In this document: piece by piece, positions 8,852 to 17,739 of the stretch
How the letters are laid out: every line of letters begins with the position of its first letter
Numbering within the stretch: position 1 is the first letter of the stretch
NCBI GenBank assembly: GCA_023398495.1
Contig: JAEWSG010000005.1
Location: 74,412 to 138,411 of the forward strand
Length of the DNA stretch: 64,000 nt
Direction: 5' to 3'
Origin: Bacillota bacterium
GTDB taxonomy: Bacteria; Bacillota; Clostridia; Acetivibrionales; Acetivibrionaceae
Translations under genes and position numbers: made by a program
Notes under the pieces: model-generated
What the model saw: the letters and a program-made list of their open reading frames with translations, nothing else
The model's database searches: none
What the model was told of the DNA's origin: nothing

Positions 8852-9475
8852 ATGGAAATTAAGACAGGAGACATTGTATCAGTTCGTCATTTCTCCGGAA
8901 CAAAGTTGTTCAAAAGTCTGGTACTGGAATCTCGAAATGAAGTAATTTTAGTAAAACTCGTTGAAGATGTTACACTCCTCAATTGTTCACAAGGTGATCC
9001 GATAGTTCTTGGGTCAGAGTTAGAAAACGAGATTTACATTTCAAGTTGTACTATTCTGGCTTTAAACAAAGAACAGAATACAATTGAAATAAAAATTGAT
9101 AACTGCGAAACTACCGCTAACAAAAGGCTTTTTGTAAGATTTCCTGTATCACTTTATGCTGAGGCGAAAATTGGGGAATCACAAAAGAAACATCTCGCTA
9201 TAGTTAAGAACATCAGCTATAGTGGTATGATGGTATTCTCAAAAACCGACTTCCCTATGTACCAGGAACTTAAGTTTGAAATACATACAGGTACTGGTGT
9301 CACAATCAATCTTAAAGCCACTATAATCAGGAAAGCAAAAGATACTTACAACTATGAATATGGTCTCAAGATTGTATACACCGATGTACACACTCCCAAC
9401 CTTTTAAAGAAATATTTGGTGCTTCTTAAAAAGGAACAGGAAGAATCCATCCGAAAGTTTAAAGAACAGAAATAG
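8852..9475 (+). CDS. PilZ-domain protein (YcgR/YpfB-like), copy 1
   Basis: A 207-residue cytoplasmic protein with a YcgR-N-like domain (about 1-90) and a PilZ domain (about 95-195). The PilZ c-di-GMP contacts are present: RLFVR (RxxxR) and NISYSG (N/D-x-S-x-x-G). Binding of c-di-GMP is therefore expected, and the output is likely motility or envelope function, as for YcgR. The ATG at 8852 follows GGAGTGATATTA; a longer reading from 8804 lacks a ribosome-binding site. It stands alone, convergent with ribH. A close paralogue lies at 13796-14413, beyond the riboflavin operon. Confidence 0.88.
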   Translation: MEIKTGDIVSVRHFSGTKLFKSLVLESRNEVILVKLVEDVTLLNCSQGDPIVLGSELENEIYISSCTILALNKEQNTIEIKIDNCETTANKRLFVRFPVSLYAEAKIGESQKKHLAIVKNISYSGMMVFSKTDFPMYQELKFEIHTGTGVTINLKATIIRKAKDTYNYEYGLKIVYTDVHTPNLLKKYLVLLKKEQEESIRKFKEQK

Positions 9476-9506
9476 TATTTATTTACAAATTTAATTGCTT
9501 TATCTT

Positions 9507-9557
9507 AAAATCAGAGTGTCAAAACTTGATTACCAAGTGCTGCGACACTCTGATTTT
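9507..9557. terminator. Bidirectional terminator between pilZ copy 1 and ribH
   Basis: A perfect 14-bp inverted repeat, AAAATCAGAGTGTC / GACACTCTGATTTT, encloses a second small stem (ACTTG/CAAGT). A/T tracts on both sides let it work for both convergent genes. Confidence 0.85.
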
Positions 9558-9578
9558 GAAAATAATAACAGTATGGAA

Positions 9579-10046
9579 TTATAACATCTTCAAAAGATTA
9601 GCCATTTCTATTGCAGTGACTGCTGCTTCATATCCCTTATTTCCTGACTTTGTACCAGCCCTTTCAATAGCCTGCTCTATTGTATCAGTCGTTAGTACGC
9701 CAAAAATTACAGGTACTCCTGTATCGAGAGTAACTTTTGCTATTCCTTTTGAGACCTCGCTCGAAACATAATCAAAATGTGGTGTGGACCCTCTGATTAC
9801 CGCTCCCACACAAATTACTGCATCATACTTTTTTGAAGCTGCCATTTTTGAAGCCACCAAAGGTATTTCAAACGCACCTGGAACCCAGGAAATCTCAATA
9901 TCTTTTTCTTCAGTGCCATGTCTTACCAAACCGTCTATAGCACCTCCTAATAATTTACTGCCTATAAATTCATTAAAACGACCAACTACTATACCAAATT
10001 TTAATCCGGTTGCAAGAAGTTTGCCTTCATTTGTCTTAATTCCCAT
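9579..10046 (-). CDS. ribH: 6,7-dimethyl-8-ribityllumazine synthase
   Basis: A 155-residue lumazine synthase that condenses 5-amino-6-ribitylamino-uracil with 3,4-dihydroxy-2-butanone 4-phosphate, the penultimate riboflavin step. Typical motifs are GIVVGRFNEFI, SWVPGAFEIPL, CVGAVIRGSTPHFDYV and FGVLTTDTIEQA. Family members assemble into 60-mers or pentamers. It is the last gene of the operon ribD-ribE-ribBA-ribH, with a good ribosome-binding site (AGGAGGAAAATGTA). Control is through the FMN riboswitch upstream of ribD. Confidence 0.97.
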   Translation of the reverse strand: MGIKTNEGKLLATGLKFGIVVGRFNEFIGSKLLGGAIDGLVRHGTEEKDIEISWVPGAFEIPLVASKMAASKKYDAVICVGAVIRGSTPHFDYVSSEVSKGIAKVTLDTGVPVIFGVLTTDTIEQAIERAGTKSGNKGYEAAVTAIEMANLLKML

Positions 10047-10120
10047 TACATTTTCCTCCTGATTTTTATATCTTGTTTTTATATCAAAAACATTTATTCC
10101 GGTATTTTTCTCATAAGTTT

Positions 10121-10178
10121 TTTAGGTGATTCAAAAAACAACTGGTCAATTGATGTTTCAAAAAAAGCTGATTTACAT
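10121..10178 (+). repeat. Family G repeat, partial copy
   Basis: TTAGGTGATTCAAAAAACAA, then CTGGTCAA, then GTTTCAAAAAAAGCTGATTT. It matches the reverse complement of the right half of the element at 59751-59843. It lies in the ribBA-ribH gap. Confidence 0.65.
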
Positions 10179-10190
10179 TTAGAAAAAATC

Positions 10191-11402
10191 TCAATCCTTT
10201 GTTAATCCATTTAACAAATGTCCCATCTTATCTTTTTTGGTTTTCAGGTAAAACCTGTTTACATCGTTCTCTTTTATTTGAAGGGGCACTCTTTCAACTA
10301 CTTCAAGCCCATACCCGCTAAGTCCTACCAGCTTTTTTGGGTTATTGGTGAGAAGTCTTATCTTTCTGATACCCAGGTCATATAATATCTGTGCTCCTAT
10401 TCCATAATCCCTTAAATCCGGCGGAAATCCCAAAAGCACATTTGCCTCCACTGTGTCCTTACCCATGTCCTGAAGCTCATAGGCTCGCACCTTGTTTACC
10501 AAACCTATTCCCCTTCCTTCCTGGCGCATATAGAGGAGAACCCCCCTGCCTTCTTTGCTTATCTCGCTAAGTGCAGCATCAAGCTGTTCTCCACAATCAC
10601 ACCTTAAAGAATGGAACGCATCTCCGGTAAGACACTCAGAGTGTACTCTCACAAGGATTGGATTGTTATCACTTGCAACATCTCCTTTGACGAGTGCAAC
10701 ATGATGTTCACCATTTATCCCATTTTCAAAGGCAATAATCTTAAACTCTCCGTATTGCGTAGGCAACTTTGCCTCAGCAGCCTTAGTGATAAGTTTTTCA
10801 GTAGTCCTTCTATAGCTGATAAGATCGGCTATAGTAATTATCTTTAAGCCATGAGTGTTTGCAAATTCCATCAACTTAGGAGATCTTGCCATTGTTCCAT
10901 CCTCATTCATTATTTCACATATAACCCCTGCCGGAAAGAAACCAGCCAATCTTGCAAGATCAACTGCTGCTTCGGTATGACCTGATCTTTGCAAAACTCC
11001 TCCATTCTTCGCAATTATTGGGAACACATGCCCAGGCCGAACAAAATCATCCGGCTTTGAGTCAGGATTTGTAATTTCTTTTATTGTATTTGCTCTCTCA
11101 AAAGCAGAAATACCAGTAGTTGAATTTTTATGATCTACGGTTATCGTAAAAGCTGTCTTCATTTGCTCAGTATTTTTTTCTACCATAATATTAATGCCCA
11201 GTTCTTTTGCCCTTAATTGTGTAATGGGAGTACAAATCAACCCTCTTCCGTACCGAGCCATAAAGTTTATGCTTTCAGGAGTAACAAGTTCTGCCGCCAT
11301 CAAAAGATCTCCCTCGTTTTCCCTGTCCTCATCATCAACTACAATTACCATCCTACCCTTCCTGATTTCATCTATGGCAGCTTCGATAGTATCAAACTTC
11401 AT
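10191..11402 (-). CDS. ribBA: Bifunctional DHBP synthase / GTP cyclohydrolase II RibBA
   Basis: A 403-residue fusion supplying both precursors of riboflavin. The N-terminal half (about 1-200) is 3,4-dihydroxy-2-butanone 4-phosphate synthase, with VVDDEDRENEGDL, FMARYGRGLIC, RPGHVFPI and RSGHTEAAVDL. The C-terminal half is GTP cyclohydrolase II, with the zinc-ligand pattern SECLTGDAFHSLRCDCGEQL and the RQEGRGIGL loop. Both active sites look intact, so both reactions are expected. It lies between ribE and ribH on the same strand. Confidence 0.97.
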   Translation of the reverse strand: MKFDTIEAAIDEIRKGRMVIVVDDEDRENEGDLLMAAELVTPESINFMARYGRGLICTPITQLRAKELGINIMVEKNTEQMKTAFTITVDHKNSTTGISAFERANTIKEITNPDSKPDDFVRPGHVFPIIAKNGGVLQRSGHTEAAVDLARLAGFFPAGVICEIMNEDGTMARSPKLMEFANTHGLKIITIADLISYRRTTEKLITKAAEAKLPTQYGEFKIIAFENGINGEHHVALVKGDVASDNNPILVRVHSECLTGDAFHSLRCDCGEQLDAALSEISKEGRGVLLYMRQEGRGIGLVNKVRAYELQDMGKDTVEANVLLGFPPDLRDYGIGAQILYDLGIRKIRLLTNNPKKLVGLSGYGLEVVERVPLQIKENDVNRFYLKTKKDKMGHLLNGLTKD

Positions 11403-11520
11403 AACAATACCTCCATAATTTTCTTTTTTCTAAGAAACACCTAAAAACACGTATTTTTGCCGTACCCAAGTCGGTTTTTTTGTTATTCATAGCAGGACCT
11501 TAGTTTTTAGCTGCACGCAA

Positions 11521-12177
11521 TCATGTAAATCCATTTTCCCTGAGAAAATCAAGTGACACCCCTGCAGATTTACTATTTTCCTCTGGCAAATTGCCAAAAA
11601 CCAGCTTTTCAACATATTTCCCAAGCATGTCACATTCAATATTTATCCTGCTCCCAATTTCTTTAGAGCCTAAAGTTGTCTCGCCTGCTGTTAATGGTAT
11701 AAGCGAAACCTTAAAACATCTTTTGTCTATGTAAGCAACCGTAAGGCTTGTGCCATCAAGTGCGACAGAGCCTTTCATAACAATGTATCTCAAAATGCCC
11801 GCATCAGCTTCTATTGTAAACCATATTGCATTGTCCTCTGTTGATTTACCAACAATAACACCTGTTCCATCAATGTGTCCACTTACAATGTGACCTCCTA
11901 ATCGGTCGGTAAGCCTCAATGCACGTTCAAGATTTACAAAATGCCCCACCTTTAGACTTCCCAATCCTGTCTTCCTCATTGTCTCCGGCATTACATCAGC
12001 TGTAAACTCATTACTGCCTATATACGTTGCAGTGAGGCATATACCATTTACAGCAATACTATCACCTGTTTTAATGTCACATATTATCTTCCTGCAATTT
12101 ATTGTAAGTCTTATGGATTTGCTGCCTTGAACAATACTTCTTATCCTACCGATTTCTTCAACAATCCCAGTAAACAT
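11521..12177 (-). CDS. ribE: Riboflavin synthase, alpha subunit
   Basis: A 218-residue riboflavin synthase that dismutates two lumazine molecules into riboflavin. The internal duplication is visible: MFTGIVEEIG at the start, GDSIAVNGICLT in repeat one and GSVALDGTSLTVA in repeat two, plus GGHIVSGHIDGTG. The start ATG follows AAGGAGTGAGTT. It is the second gene of the rib operon, 95 bp downstream of ribD. The symbol follows Bacillus/clostridial use (the E. coli name is ribC). Confidence 0.96.
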   Translation of the reverse strand: MFTGIVEEIGRIRSIVQGSKSIRLTINCRKIICDIKTGDSIAVNGICLTATYIGSNEFTADVMPETMRKTGLGSLKVGHFVNLERALRLTDRLGGHIVSGHIDGTGVIVGKSTEDNAIWFTIEADAGILRYIVMKGSVALDGTSLTVAYIDKRCFKVSLIPLTAGETTLGSKEIGSRINIECDMLGKYVEKLVFGNLPEENSKSAGVSLDFLRENGFT

Positions 12178-12272
12178 AACTCACTCCTTGAATGCATTAA
12201 TCGCTTTACCAATCCTGGTATTTTGTAAAATCACATAATTTTACTCATAGAAGTTGCAAATTCTCCTATTGC

Positions 12273-13370
12273 TCAAATTGTATAGCCCTCTATAAGTATA
12301 TCTTCCCCAAACCTTGATACTGAAACATCTTTGATTTTTAATGCATCACTCATTAATTCTATACCCTCTCCTTGTACAGGTGTCAGAGCTTCTTTTCCAC
12401 CTAGTATTTTAGGTGCAATAAAAAACATAACCTTGTCAACAACTCCCGAATTAAGTGCTTGTGCATTCAAAGTCCCTCCGCCTTCCAAAAGAACACTATC
12501 TATCTCAAGCTTATAAAGCTCCTCTACCAATTTCACAAGATCTACACGCCCATCCGGACCATCAGCTTTAATCACTTTCACACCATTATTCACCAGATGC
12601 ATTTCCTTACTCTCAGGTATATTTGAAGTGGTTGCTAGTATAACTCCTGCTTTTGAGTTAGTACACAAAACCTTGCTGTTTTCAGGAATAATCCCTTTGC
12701 TGTCTACAACTATCCGCACCGAGTCATTTCCTGCCTTTGCATTTAACCTTGTGGTAAGCATAGGATTATCTTTTAACACTGTATTTATTCCAACCATTAT
12801 TGCTGCAACCCTGTCTCTCACAACGTGAACATAAGCTCTTGAGGCCTCTGAAGTCACCCATTTTGAATCTCCTGTAACCGATGCTATCTTTCCATCAAGT
12901 GTCATAGCCGATTTCATAATTACAAAAGGTTTTTTATTTACTACGTAATTAATAAATATCTCATTAAGTTTTTTAGCTTCCTCTTCAAGCACCCCTACTT
13001 CCACTTCTATACCAGCATCCCTAAGCATCTGTATCCCTTTCCCCGAAACTTTGGGATTAGGATCAATCATTGCTACCACTACTTTTTTTATTTTTGCTTC
13101 AATTATAGCTTTAGCACAAGGCGGTGTCCTGCCATAATGAGAACAGGGCTCGAGATTAACATAAAGCGTTCCGCCAGCCACGTCCTCAACTGCATTGTTA
13201 AACGCGGCAACCTCTGCATGGGCACAACCAATAATTTCATGAAACCCTTCTGATATAACTGTGTCATCTTTTACAATTACTGCCCCAACCAAAGGATTTG
13301 GATTGGTCTTTCCCCATCCTTTTTTTGCAAGCTCAATAGCCCTTCTCATATAATAATCATGTGTATTCAA
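12273..13370 (-). CDS. ribD: Bifunctional riboflavin deaminase-reductase RibD
   Basis: A 365-residue protein. The N-terminal zinc deaminase domain has HAEVAAF and the PCSHYGRTPPC motif (Cys ligands). The C-terminal NADPH-dependent reductase domain has MKSAMTLDGKIA, GINTVLKDNPMLTTR and LEGGGTLNAQAL. It carries out the deamination and side-chain reduction of the GTP-derived pyrimidine. It is the first gene of the rib operon. The leader carries an FMN riboswitch and terminator, ending about 55 bp upstream. Confidence 0.97.
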   Translation of the reverse strand: MNTHDYYMRRAIELAKKGWGKTNPNPLVGAVIVKDDTVISEGFHEIIGCAHAEVAAFNNAVEDVAGGTLYVNLEPCSHYGRTPPCAKAIIEAKIKKVVVAMIDPNPKVSGKGIQMLRDAGIEVEVGVLEEEAKKLNEIFINYVVNKKPFVIMKSAMTLDGKIASVTGDSKWVTSEASRAYVHVVRDRVAAIMVGINTVLKDNPMLTTRLNAKAGNDSVRIVVDSKGIIPENSKVLCTNSKAGVILATTSNIPESKEMHLVNNGVKVIKADGPDGRVDLVKLVEELYKLEIDSVLLEGGGTLNAQALNSGVVDKVMFFIAPKILGGKEALTPVQGEGIELMSDALKIKDVSVSRFGEDILIEGYTI

Positions 13371-13424
13371 TTTTAATCACCATTCAAATTAGAATTTGTA
13401 TAACTTTTAAAACTCCGGCACAAT

Positions 13425-13455
13425 GCAAAAAAGCCCTGGTTTAATCTCCCAGGGA
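13425..13455 (-). terminator. Terminator of the FMN riboswitch (expression platform)
   Basis: On the minus strand CCCTGG, a 9-base loop and CCAGGG, followed by CTTTTTTG. Its position between the aptamer and ribD shows that the riboswitch acts by premature transcription termination. Confidence 0.9.
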
Positions 13456-13485
13456 TATACTATCATTCATATGACGAACAATAAC

Positions 13486-13640
13486 CATCTTCTTTCATCC
13501 AGACTTCCGTGTTTAACAAAAAAACAAACACGATACACTGTCGGCTCCGGAATTTGACCGGATCTGCCATAATGGCTCGCGGGCTCGCAGCTTATTAAGC
13601 TGCCTACCGCCGGTAAGGATTCTCACCTGTCCCTGAAGAT
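13486..13640 (-). promoter_or_regulatory. FMN riboswitch (RFN element)
   Basis: On the minus strand the conserved blocks appear in order: GGGACAGGTG, CTTACCGGCGGTA, GAGCCCGCGAGC, GATCCGGTCAAATTCCGGAGCC, GACAGT and AGTCTGGATGAAAGAAGA. These are the diagnostic RFN segments. It has two long variable stems; the last (CGTGTTTG...AACACG) is a closed hairpin. FMN binding should favour the terminator at 13425-13455 and switch off ribD-ribE-ribBA-ribH. Confidence 0.97.
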
Positions 13641-13670
13641 TAATAATATAAAGCACTATTAATTTACACA

Positions 13671-13699
13671 AATATACCACAGCATATAGTTAATGTCAA
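13671..13699 (-). promoter_or_regulatory. Promoter of the riboflavin operon
   Basis: On the minus strand TTGACA (13694-13699), a 17-bp spacer and TATATT (13671-13676), about 30 bp upstream of the FMN aptamer. Confidence 0.8.
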
Positions 13700-13727
13700 T
13701 TGAAATGTTAGGTACGACTAAAATTTA

Positions 13728-13793
13728 TTCCCTTAATTTATTATCGTGAAAATTAAATTTGTCCTTGTAAAATCATTTTCACGATTTACATAG
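13728..13793 (+). repeat. Family A dispersed repeat, partial copy
   Basis: It matches the right-hand two thirds of the family A element at 6304-6408, including the hairpin arms TTATCGTGAAAAT and ATTTTCACGAT. It lies between the second pilZ gene and the riboflavin promoter. Confidence 0.75.
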
Positions 13794-13795
13794 TA

Positions 13796-14413
13796 TTATT
13801 CTTTTATTTTTCTTATAGCTTCTTCCTGAGCTTCTTTCAACCTTCTTAAATACTCTTTGACAAAATTCATAGAATTTACATCTTCATAAACTATTCGTAG
13901 CCCATAATTATTATATACTTCACCTGGAACTTTTCTTAATATCTCACATTTTAAGAAAAGCATATTTTTTTCCATGTAAATATCAAGTTCTATCTCATCA
14001 CCTACTGAAAAGTCAGATTTGCTGAATATGAGCATACCATAGAAACTAATATCCTTAATTGCAGCAAGATGCTTCTTCCTGTTCGTCTTAACACGAACAT
14101 CTGCATATAAAGACACCGGAAAACGTTCGTGTCTCCTCTGCTCTGCTTCTGATTCAATCTTATCTACATTCACTTCTATAATTCCATCTTTGAGATTTAT
14201 TTCTACAATTTTACATCCAAAAATCTTAACATTACCCTTTGATTCCACACCAACAACCACCGGATCTCCTTCAAGAAAGTTCATTATCGCAAAGTCCTTG
14301 GTCAGTTTAATCTTCATACTATCTTCATCTGAATCAACTACAATACTCCTGAAAGGGCTAACTCCTGAATAATGGCGAACTGAAACAATATCTCCGTTCT
14401 TTAAAAGCTCCAT
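13796..14413 (-). CDS. PilZ-domain protein, copy 2
   Basis: A 205-residue paralogue of the protein at 8852-9475, with the same architecture and opening (NGDIVSVRHYSG against TGDIVSVRHFSG). The PilZ domain has RRHER (RxxxR) and DISFYG, so c-di-GMP binding is expected. The ATG at 14413 follows AGGAGAGGTTTT, which excludes the longer start at 14449 that would overlap yjbQ. It is 22 bp downstream of yjbQ and is probably co-transcribed with it. Confidence 0.88.
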   Translation of the reverse strand: MELLKNGDIVSVRHYSGVSPFRSIVVDSDEDSMKIKLTKDFAIMNFLEGDPVVVGVESKGNVKIFGCKIVEINLKDGIIEVNVDKIESEAEQRRHERFPVSLYADVRVKTNRKKHLAAIKDISFYGMLIFSKSDFSVGDEIELDIYMEKNMLFLKCEILRKVPGEVYNNYGLRIVYEDVNSMNFVKEYLRRLKEAQEEAIRKIKE

Positions 14414-14435
14414 AAAACCTCTCCTATTTTCAGTA

Positions 14436-14843
14436 TTATAACTCTTCACCAGAAAAAATGTTTTTTATATAGATCTCTCGGTTACGAGGGCCATCAAACT
14501 CACAAAAATATATACCCTGCCACCTTCCAAGCAGCAATTCTGACTTTTCAACAATAACCTGCTGAGAAAATCCAAACATGCTTGCCTTGATGTGAGCTGC
14601 GGAATTTCCTTCACTATGCTTATATCCATCATCAAACGGAACTATTTTATTTATCTCTTTGAGAATGTCATCTACAACATCAGGATCTGCATTTTCATTA
14701 ATTGTAAGTCCTGCTGTAGTATGGGGAACAAATATATGGCAAACACCTGATTTAATTCCGCTTTTTCTCACTAAGTTGTTTATTTCTGAAGTTATATCAA
14801 CCATAGCCGTCCTTGACGGTGTCTTAATTTTAAGTATCTGCAA
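14436..14843 (-). CDS. YjbQ family protein (UPF0047, secondary thiamine-phosphate synthase type)
   Basis: A 135-residue single-domain protein of the YjbQ/UPF0047 family, with the conserved motifs VCHIFVPHTTAGLTINENADP, HSEGNSAAHIKASM and LLLGRWQGIYFCEFDGPR. The three histidines cluster as in structures of the family, which is thought to have weak thiamine-phosphate synthase activity; the cellular role is not settled. The length is normal. It precedes pilZ copy 2 closely. Confidence 0.9.
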   Translation of the reverse strand: MQILKIKTPSRTAMVDITSEINNLVRKSGIKSGVCHIFVPHTTAGLTINENADPDVVDDILKEINKIVPFDDGYKHSEGNSAAHIKASMFGFSQQVIVEKSELLLGRWQGIYFCEFDGPRNREIYIKNIFSGEEL

Positions 14844-14928
14844 TGTATATCACCTCATGAATATTATAGTACTTCAAAAAAGCTATGTAAAGCAGAGTTA
14901 TTAAAGCCCTTCAGTTACAAAAACTGTA

Positions 14929-14979
14929 AAATCTGCACTACAATTGCGTAAGCCACGCAATTGTAGTGCAGATTTTTAT
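14929..14979. terminator. Long perfect hairpin terminator between the VWA gene and yjbQ
   Basis: AAATCTGCACTACAATTGCGT and its complement flank a 5-base loop (AAGCC), a stem of about 20 bp with T tracts on both ends. It lies downstream of the 15104-17173 minus-strand gene. Confidence 0.85.
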
Positions 14980-15023
14980 AAACACATTGAATTATTAGGT
15001 TTTTAGTTTCTTGAGCACAACTA

Positions 15024-15082
15024 AGGGGGTTGCATGTAATAAATTCAAGGAAGAATATACCAGAAACTTAAATTTCGCAGTA
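15024..15082 (+). repeat. Family E repeat, copy 1
   Basis: AAGGGGGTTGCATGTAATAA, then an AAGGAA..ATATACCAGAAACTTAAAT stretch. It aligns with 40609-40666 and partly with 38789-38815. Confidence 0.6.
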
Positions 15083-15103
15083 TGGTCGTTCCGCTACGCT
15101 GCA

Positions 15104-17173
15104 CTAGCTAATATCTGCAAAGTATTTCAGCCCAATAGTATAACCCGCTCCGACAGCTGATGCATTGATACCAAAGTAGTCCTTATAATTAACAGTTCCT
15201 CCATCAATTGTAATACTTGAATTTAAAACACCATTATTCCAAACTCCACTGGCTTCGCCAAATGAATTATATCTTACTTTAATAGTAATATCAGGCACAG
15301 CTGCAAGCTGGTACTTTCCTGTAAATGAATTTTTAATCAGTTTTATTCCACTTAAATTCCCTGACACAGTGTACTTCTGACCATCATATGAAATTGCCAG
15401 ATTATTGCTGCCATACTGGGCAGATAAAACCTTCACACCTTTTGGAAACACTTGCAAGAAGCTAGCCGATTGAAATGGAAGTTCATTCGGATACTCTACA
15501 GCATCAGGTATATAGCTTTTAATACTGCTCAAGGCACTGCTTAATTGAGCTTCTACCGAAGCACTGTAAAACAATTTTCCATCCGGTGCAGTATTAGCTC
15601 CACTGACCCCGGCAATTTCGGTCAATTGTGATTCCACAGTTGTTCTGGCAGAAGATAACGCTACTCCAGGAAGTGCAACAAAAAACGGCTTATACCCACT
15701 ACTTTGTATTAATTCAGAGCCTATTATTTTTCCGTACTCTTTTGCACTGCTAATACTGTCCCAGCCCTCATGAGTAGAATCTCCGTCGCTTCTTTTATAG
15801 GCCGGATCCGAAATGCTGTTACAGCTCCAAACATTGGATATTTCATCAGTCAATACAATTACATATTTAGCGGCACCTGGATCTGTAGAGTTTTTCAACA
15901 TATAATGTGCTCTTCTCAACGCATCCCCAATATTACGCCTCGATCTCTTATAAGATCCGTCAGGATTTGATATAATCTCACCACTTGTACTCAGGCTGTC
16001 AATTCGGGACTTCATAATGTTCACAGCGGAAGCATTTGTCATTTCAGTCAAACCACTTACAACTTCAGCATTTTCCGCATAACTTACAACACCTATTTTT
16101 GTTTTTGAATTACCTGCATAACTATCAATAAAGCTCTTAACAATTTGTTTTTCCTTATATAAGCGCGTCTCCTTTTCAATGTATTTTAAGATGGGCGTAA
16201 TGTAACTGTTTGTTCCCCTAGGGTCAACCGTCATTATGTTGGAGTGAAGATCAACTTTTTTTCCTACGATTCTACCTTTTACCGTAGGTGTTGAAGCCTC
16301 TATTCTTATCGTGCCATTAGGGGCAATAATTACCCCTGTAAAATTACCAACTTCATTAGCCAGAGTTATGTTTCCCGATTCAGAGTACACGCAAAGCGGA
16401 CTATTTAATGATGCCTGTCTTGTGCCTATACGAATATTGCCTCTTGCTGCTATCAATCCGCTTGCTATCACCTTATCGGTTTGTATCTCAAGATCTCCGT
16501 CAACATAAATCGAACTGTTAAAGACAGCACTTTCTCCTGTAAATGTTTTAGAAGTGTTATATATTACTGTTCCCGGATCATTTTTTATAGAAGCTCCTAT
16601 ATCTGGAAACTTAACCTTTGGAGCATTAGTAACCTGAACAACAGAATTTGACAAGGTATAATAAGGCCAGGTTATGGTTGGGCCTGATGCTTCAACCCTT
16701 CCATTTATGGCATATGTTTCATCTGCTTTGCAATCACCTATGGTACTCTCGGCAAAAATCCTTATCTTCCCATATTGTGCCTTTAAATTATTATTTGAAT
16801 GTATATTACCATATACATAACCTTCTGAGCCTTCTAAAAACAATCCTTCCTGTGCAGCCTCTTCTGATAAGGAAAGTATCGCATAATTCAAAAATGCAGT
16901 ATAATCATAATTCTCATCAAAATCGTATTTCATAGAGTTAGCTGTATCAACAGCCAATACGATTTCGTTTGTTGGGTTACCCAATCCGATTTCATCACCT
17001 TGCATGGAGTAAGAAATATATCCTGTATCAAACAGATTGACATTGTAGGCGTTAAAAACAGTGTCCAGTCTAACAAGCTGTGCGGCTGAAACCGTCATGG
17101 CCTGAGTTGATATGATAAATAAAACTAATACGAGTAGAGAGAGAAGTTTTTTTGGTTTTATACACCTTTGCAT
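15104..17173 (-). CDS. Secreted VWA-domain protein with inserted beta-helix-like domain
   Basis: A 689-residue protein. The ATG at 17173 follows AAGGAGGATATTTCT, which excludes a 24-residue longer reading. A signal peptide (KKLLSLLVLVLFII...VSAA) ends near residue 30. The VWA fold starts at VLAVDTANS (about 73-80, a degenerate DxSxS with D76), then breaks off. Residues about 110-320 are Gly/Asn/Ile-rich with repeating short strands (GNIRIGT, GNITLAN, APNGTIRIEA), like polymer-forming or pilus-type beta-helix domains. VWA resumes with KIGVVSYAENA, RRNIGDALRRAHYML and YVIVLTDE. No sorting motif or C-terminal anchor is evident. The function is unknown; an adhesion or surface-structure role is an inference. 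Confidence 0.75.
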   Translation of the reverse strand: MQRCIKPKKLLSLLVLVLFIISTQAMTVSAAQLVRLDTVFNAYNVNLFDTGYISYSMQGDEIGLGNPTNEIVLAVDTANSMKYDFDENYDYTAFLNYAILSLSEEAAQEGLFLEGSEGYVYGNIHSNNNLKAQYGKIRIFAESTIGDCKADETYAINGRVEASGPTITWPYYTLSNSVVQVTNAPKVKFPDIGASIKNDPGTVIYNTSKTFTGESAVFNSSIYVDGDLEIQTDKVIASGLIAARGNIRIGTRQASLNSPLCVYSESGNITLANEVGNFTGVIIAPNGTIRIEASTPTVKGRIVGKKVDLHSNIMTVDPRGTNSYITPILKYIEKETRLYKEKQIVKSFIDSYAGNSKTKIGVVSYAENAEVVSGLTEMTNASAVNIMKSRIDSLSTSGEIISNPDGSYKRSRRNIGDALRRAHYMLKNSTDPGAAKYVIVLTDEISNVWSCNSISDPAYKRSDGDSTHEGWDSISSAKEYGKIIGSELIQSSGYKPFFVALPGVALSSARTTVESQLTEIAGVSGANTAPDGKLFYSASVEAQLSSALSSIKSYIPDAVEYPNELPFQSASFLQVFPKGVKVLSAQYGSNNLAISYDGQKYTVSGNLSGIKLIKNSFTGKYQLAAVPDITIKVRYNSFGEASGVWNNGVLNSSITIDGGTVNYKDYFGINASAVGAGYTIGLKYFADIS

Positions 17174-17486
17174 AGAAATATCCTCCTTAACCTTAAATAA
17201 ACATAACAAAAAACAATTACATAATTGCAAATACCATAAAAACATACTTGCTATTTCTTATATTTTTAAACGTGTAAGTCTGTTCAGGCATATCAGGGAT
17301 GAGTGATTAATTAGATGTCGCTAATACTGATGAATATCAGCACATAGTAATAAAGTAATTGCAATTTGCATATTTACCAAACTGCAAATCATATTTAATT
17401 ATGTAACTTTTTTAATACTCTGCGTAATCAAATAGATAGTAATCAAATCCCGATGAAATGAAATAAGAAAAGAAAAAATTCACTTA

Positions 17487-17557
17487 GGAATAACGAAAAA
17501 GCAACATCTTATTCGCATATTTTGAAAACATTATCAAATCAAGTTTTTTCGTTATCC
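17487..17557 (+). repeat. Family F small inverted-repeat element
   Basis: A 71-bp element with near-perfect 14-bp terminal inverted repeats, GGAATAACGAAAAA and TTTTTTCGTTATCC. Inside is GCATATTTTGAAAACATTATC. Relatives lie at 661-729 (minus) and 60023-60092 (plus). Confidence 0.75.
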
Positions 17558-17739
17558 AGAGTTGGATCTAATATTTTACTCGTACCTTACTTAAAATAAG
17601 TACTAATAATTATTTTCTATAGTTATATTATACCATCTATTCTTTAGCAAGTAAAGTAAATAGTGCGTATACGAGCGTATAAGATTTTAGGTGTGCTTTA
17701 TATCAGGAATATTCCTTTGATATCATGAAACTTATATCT

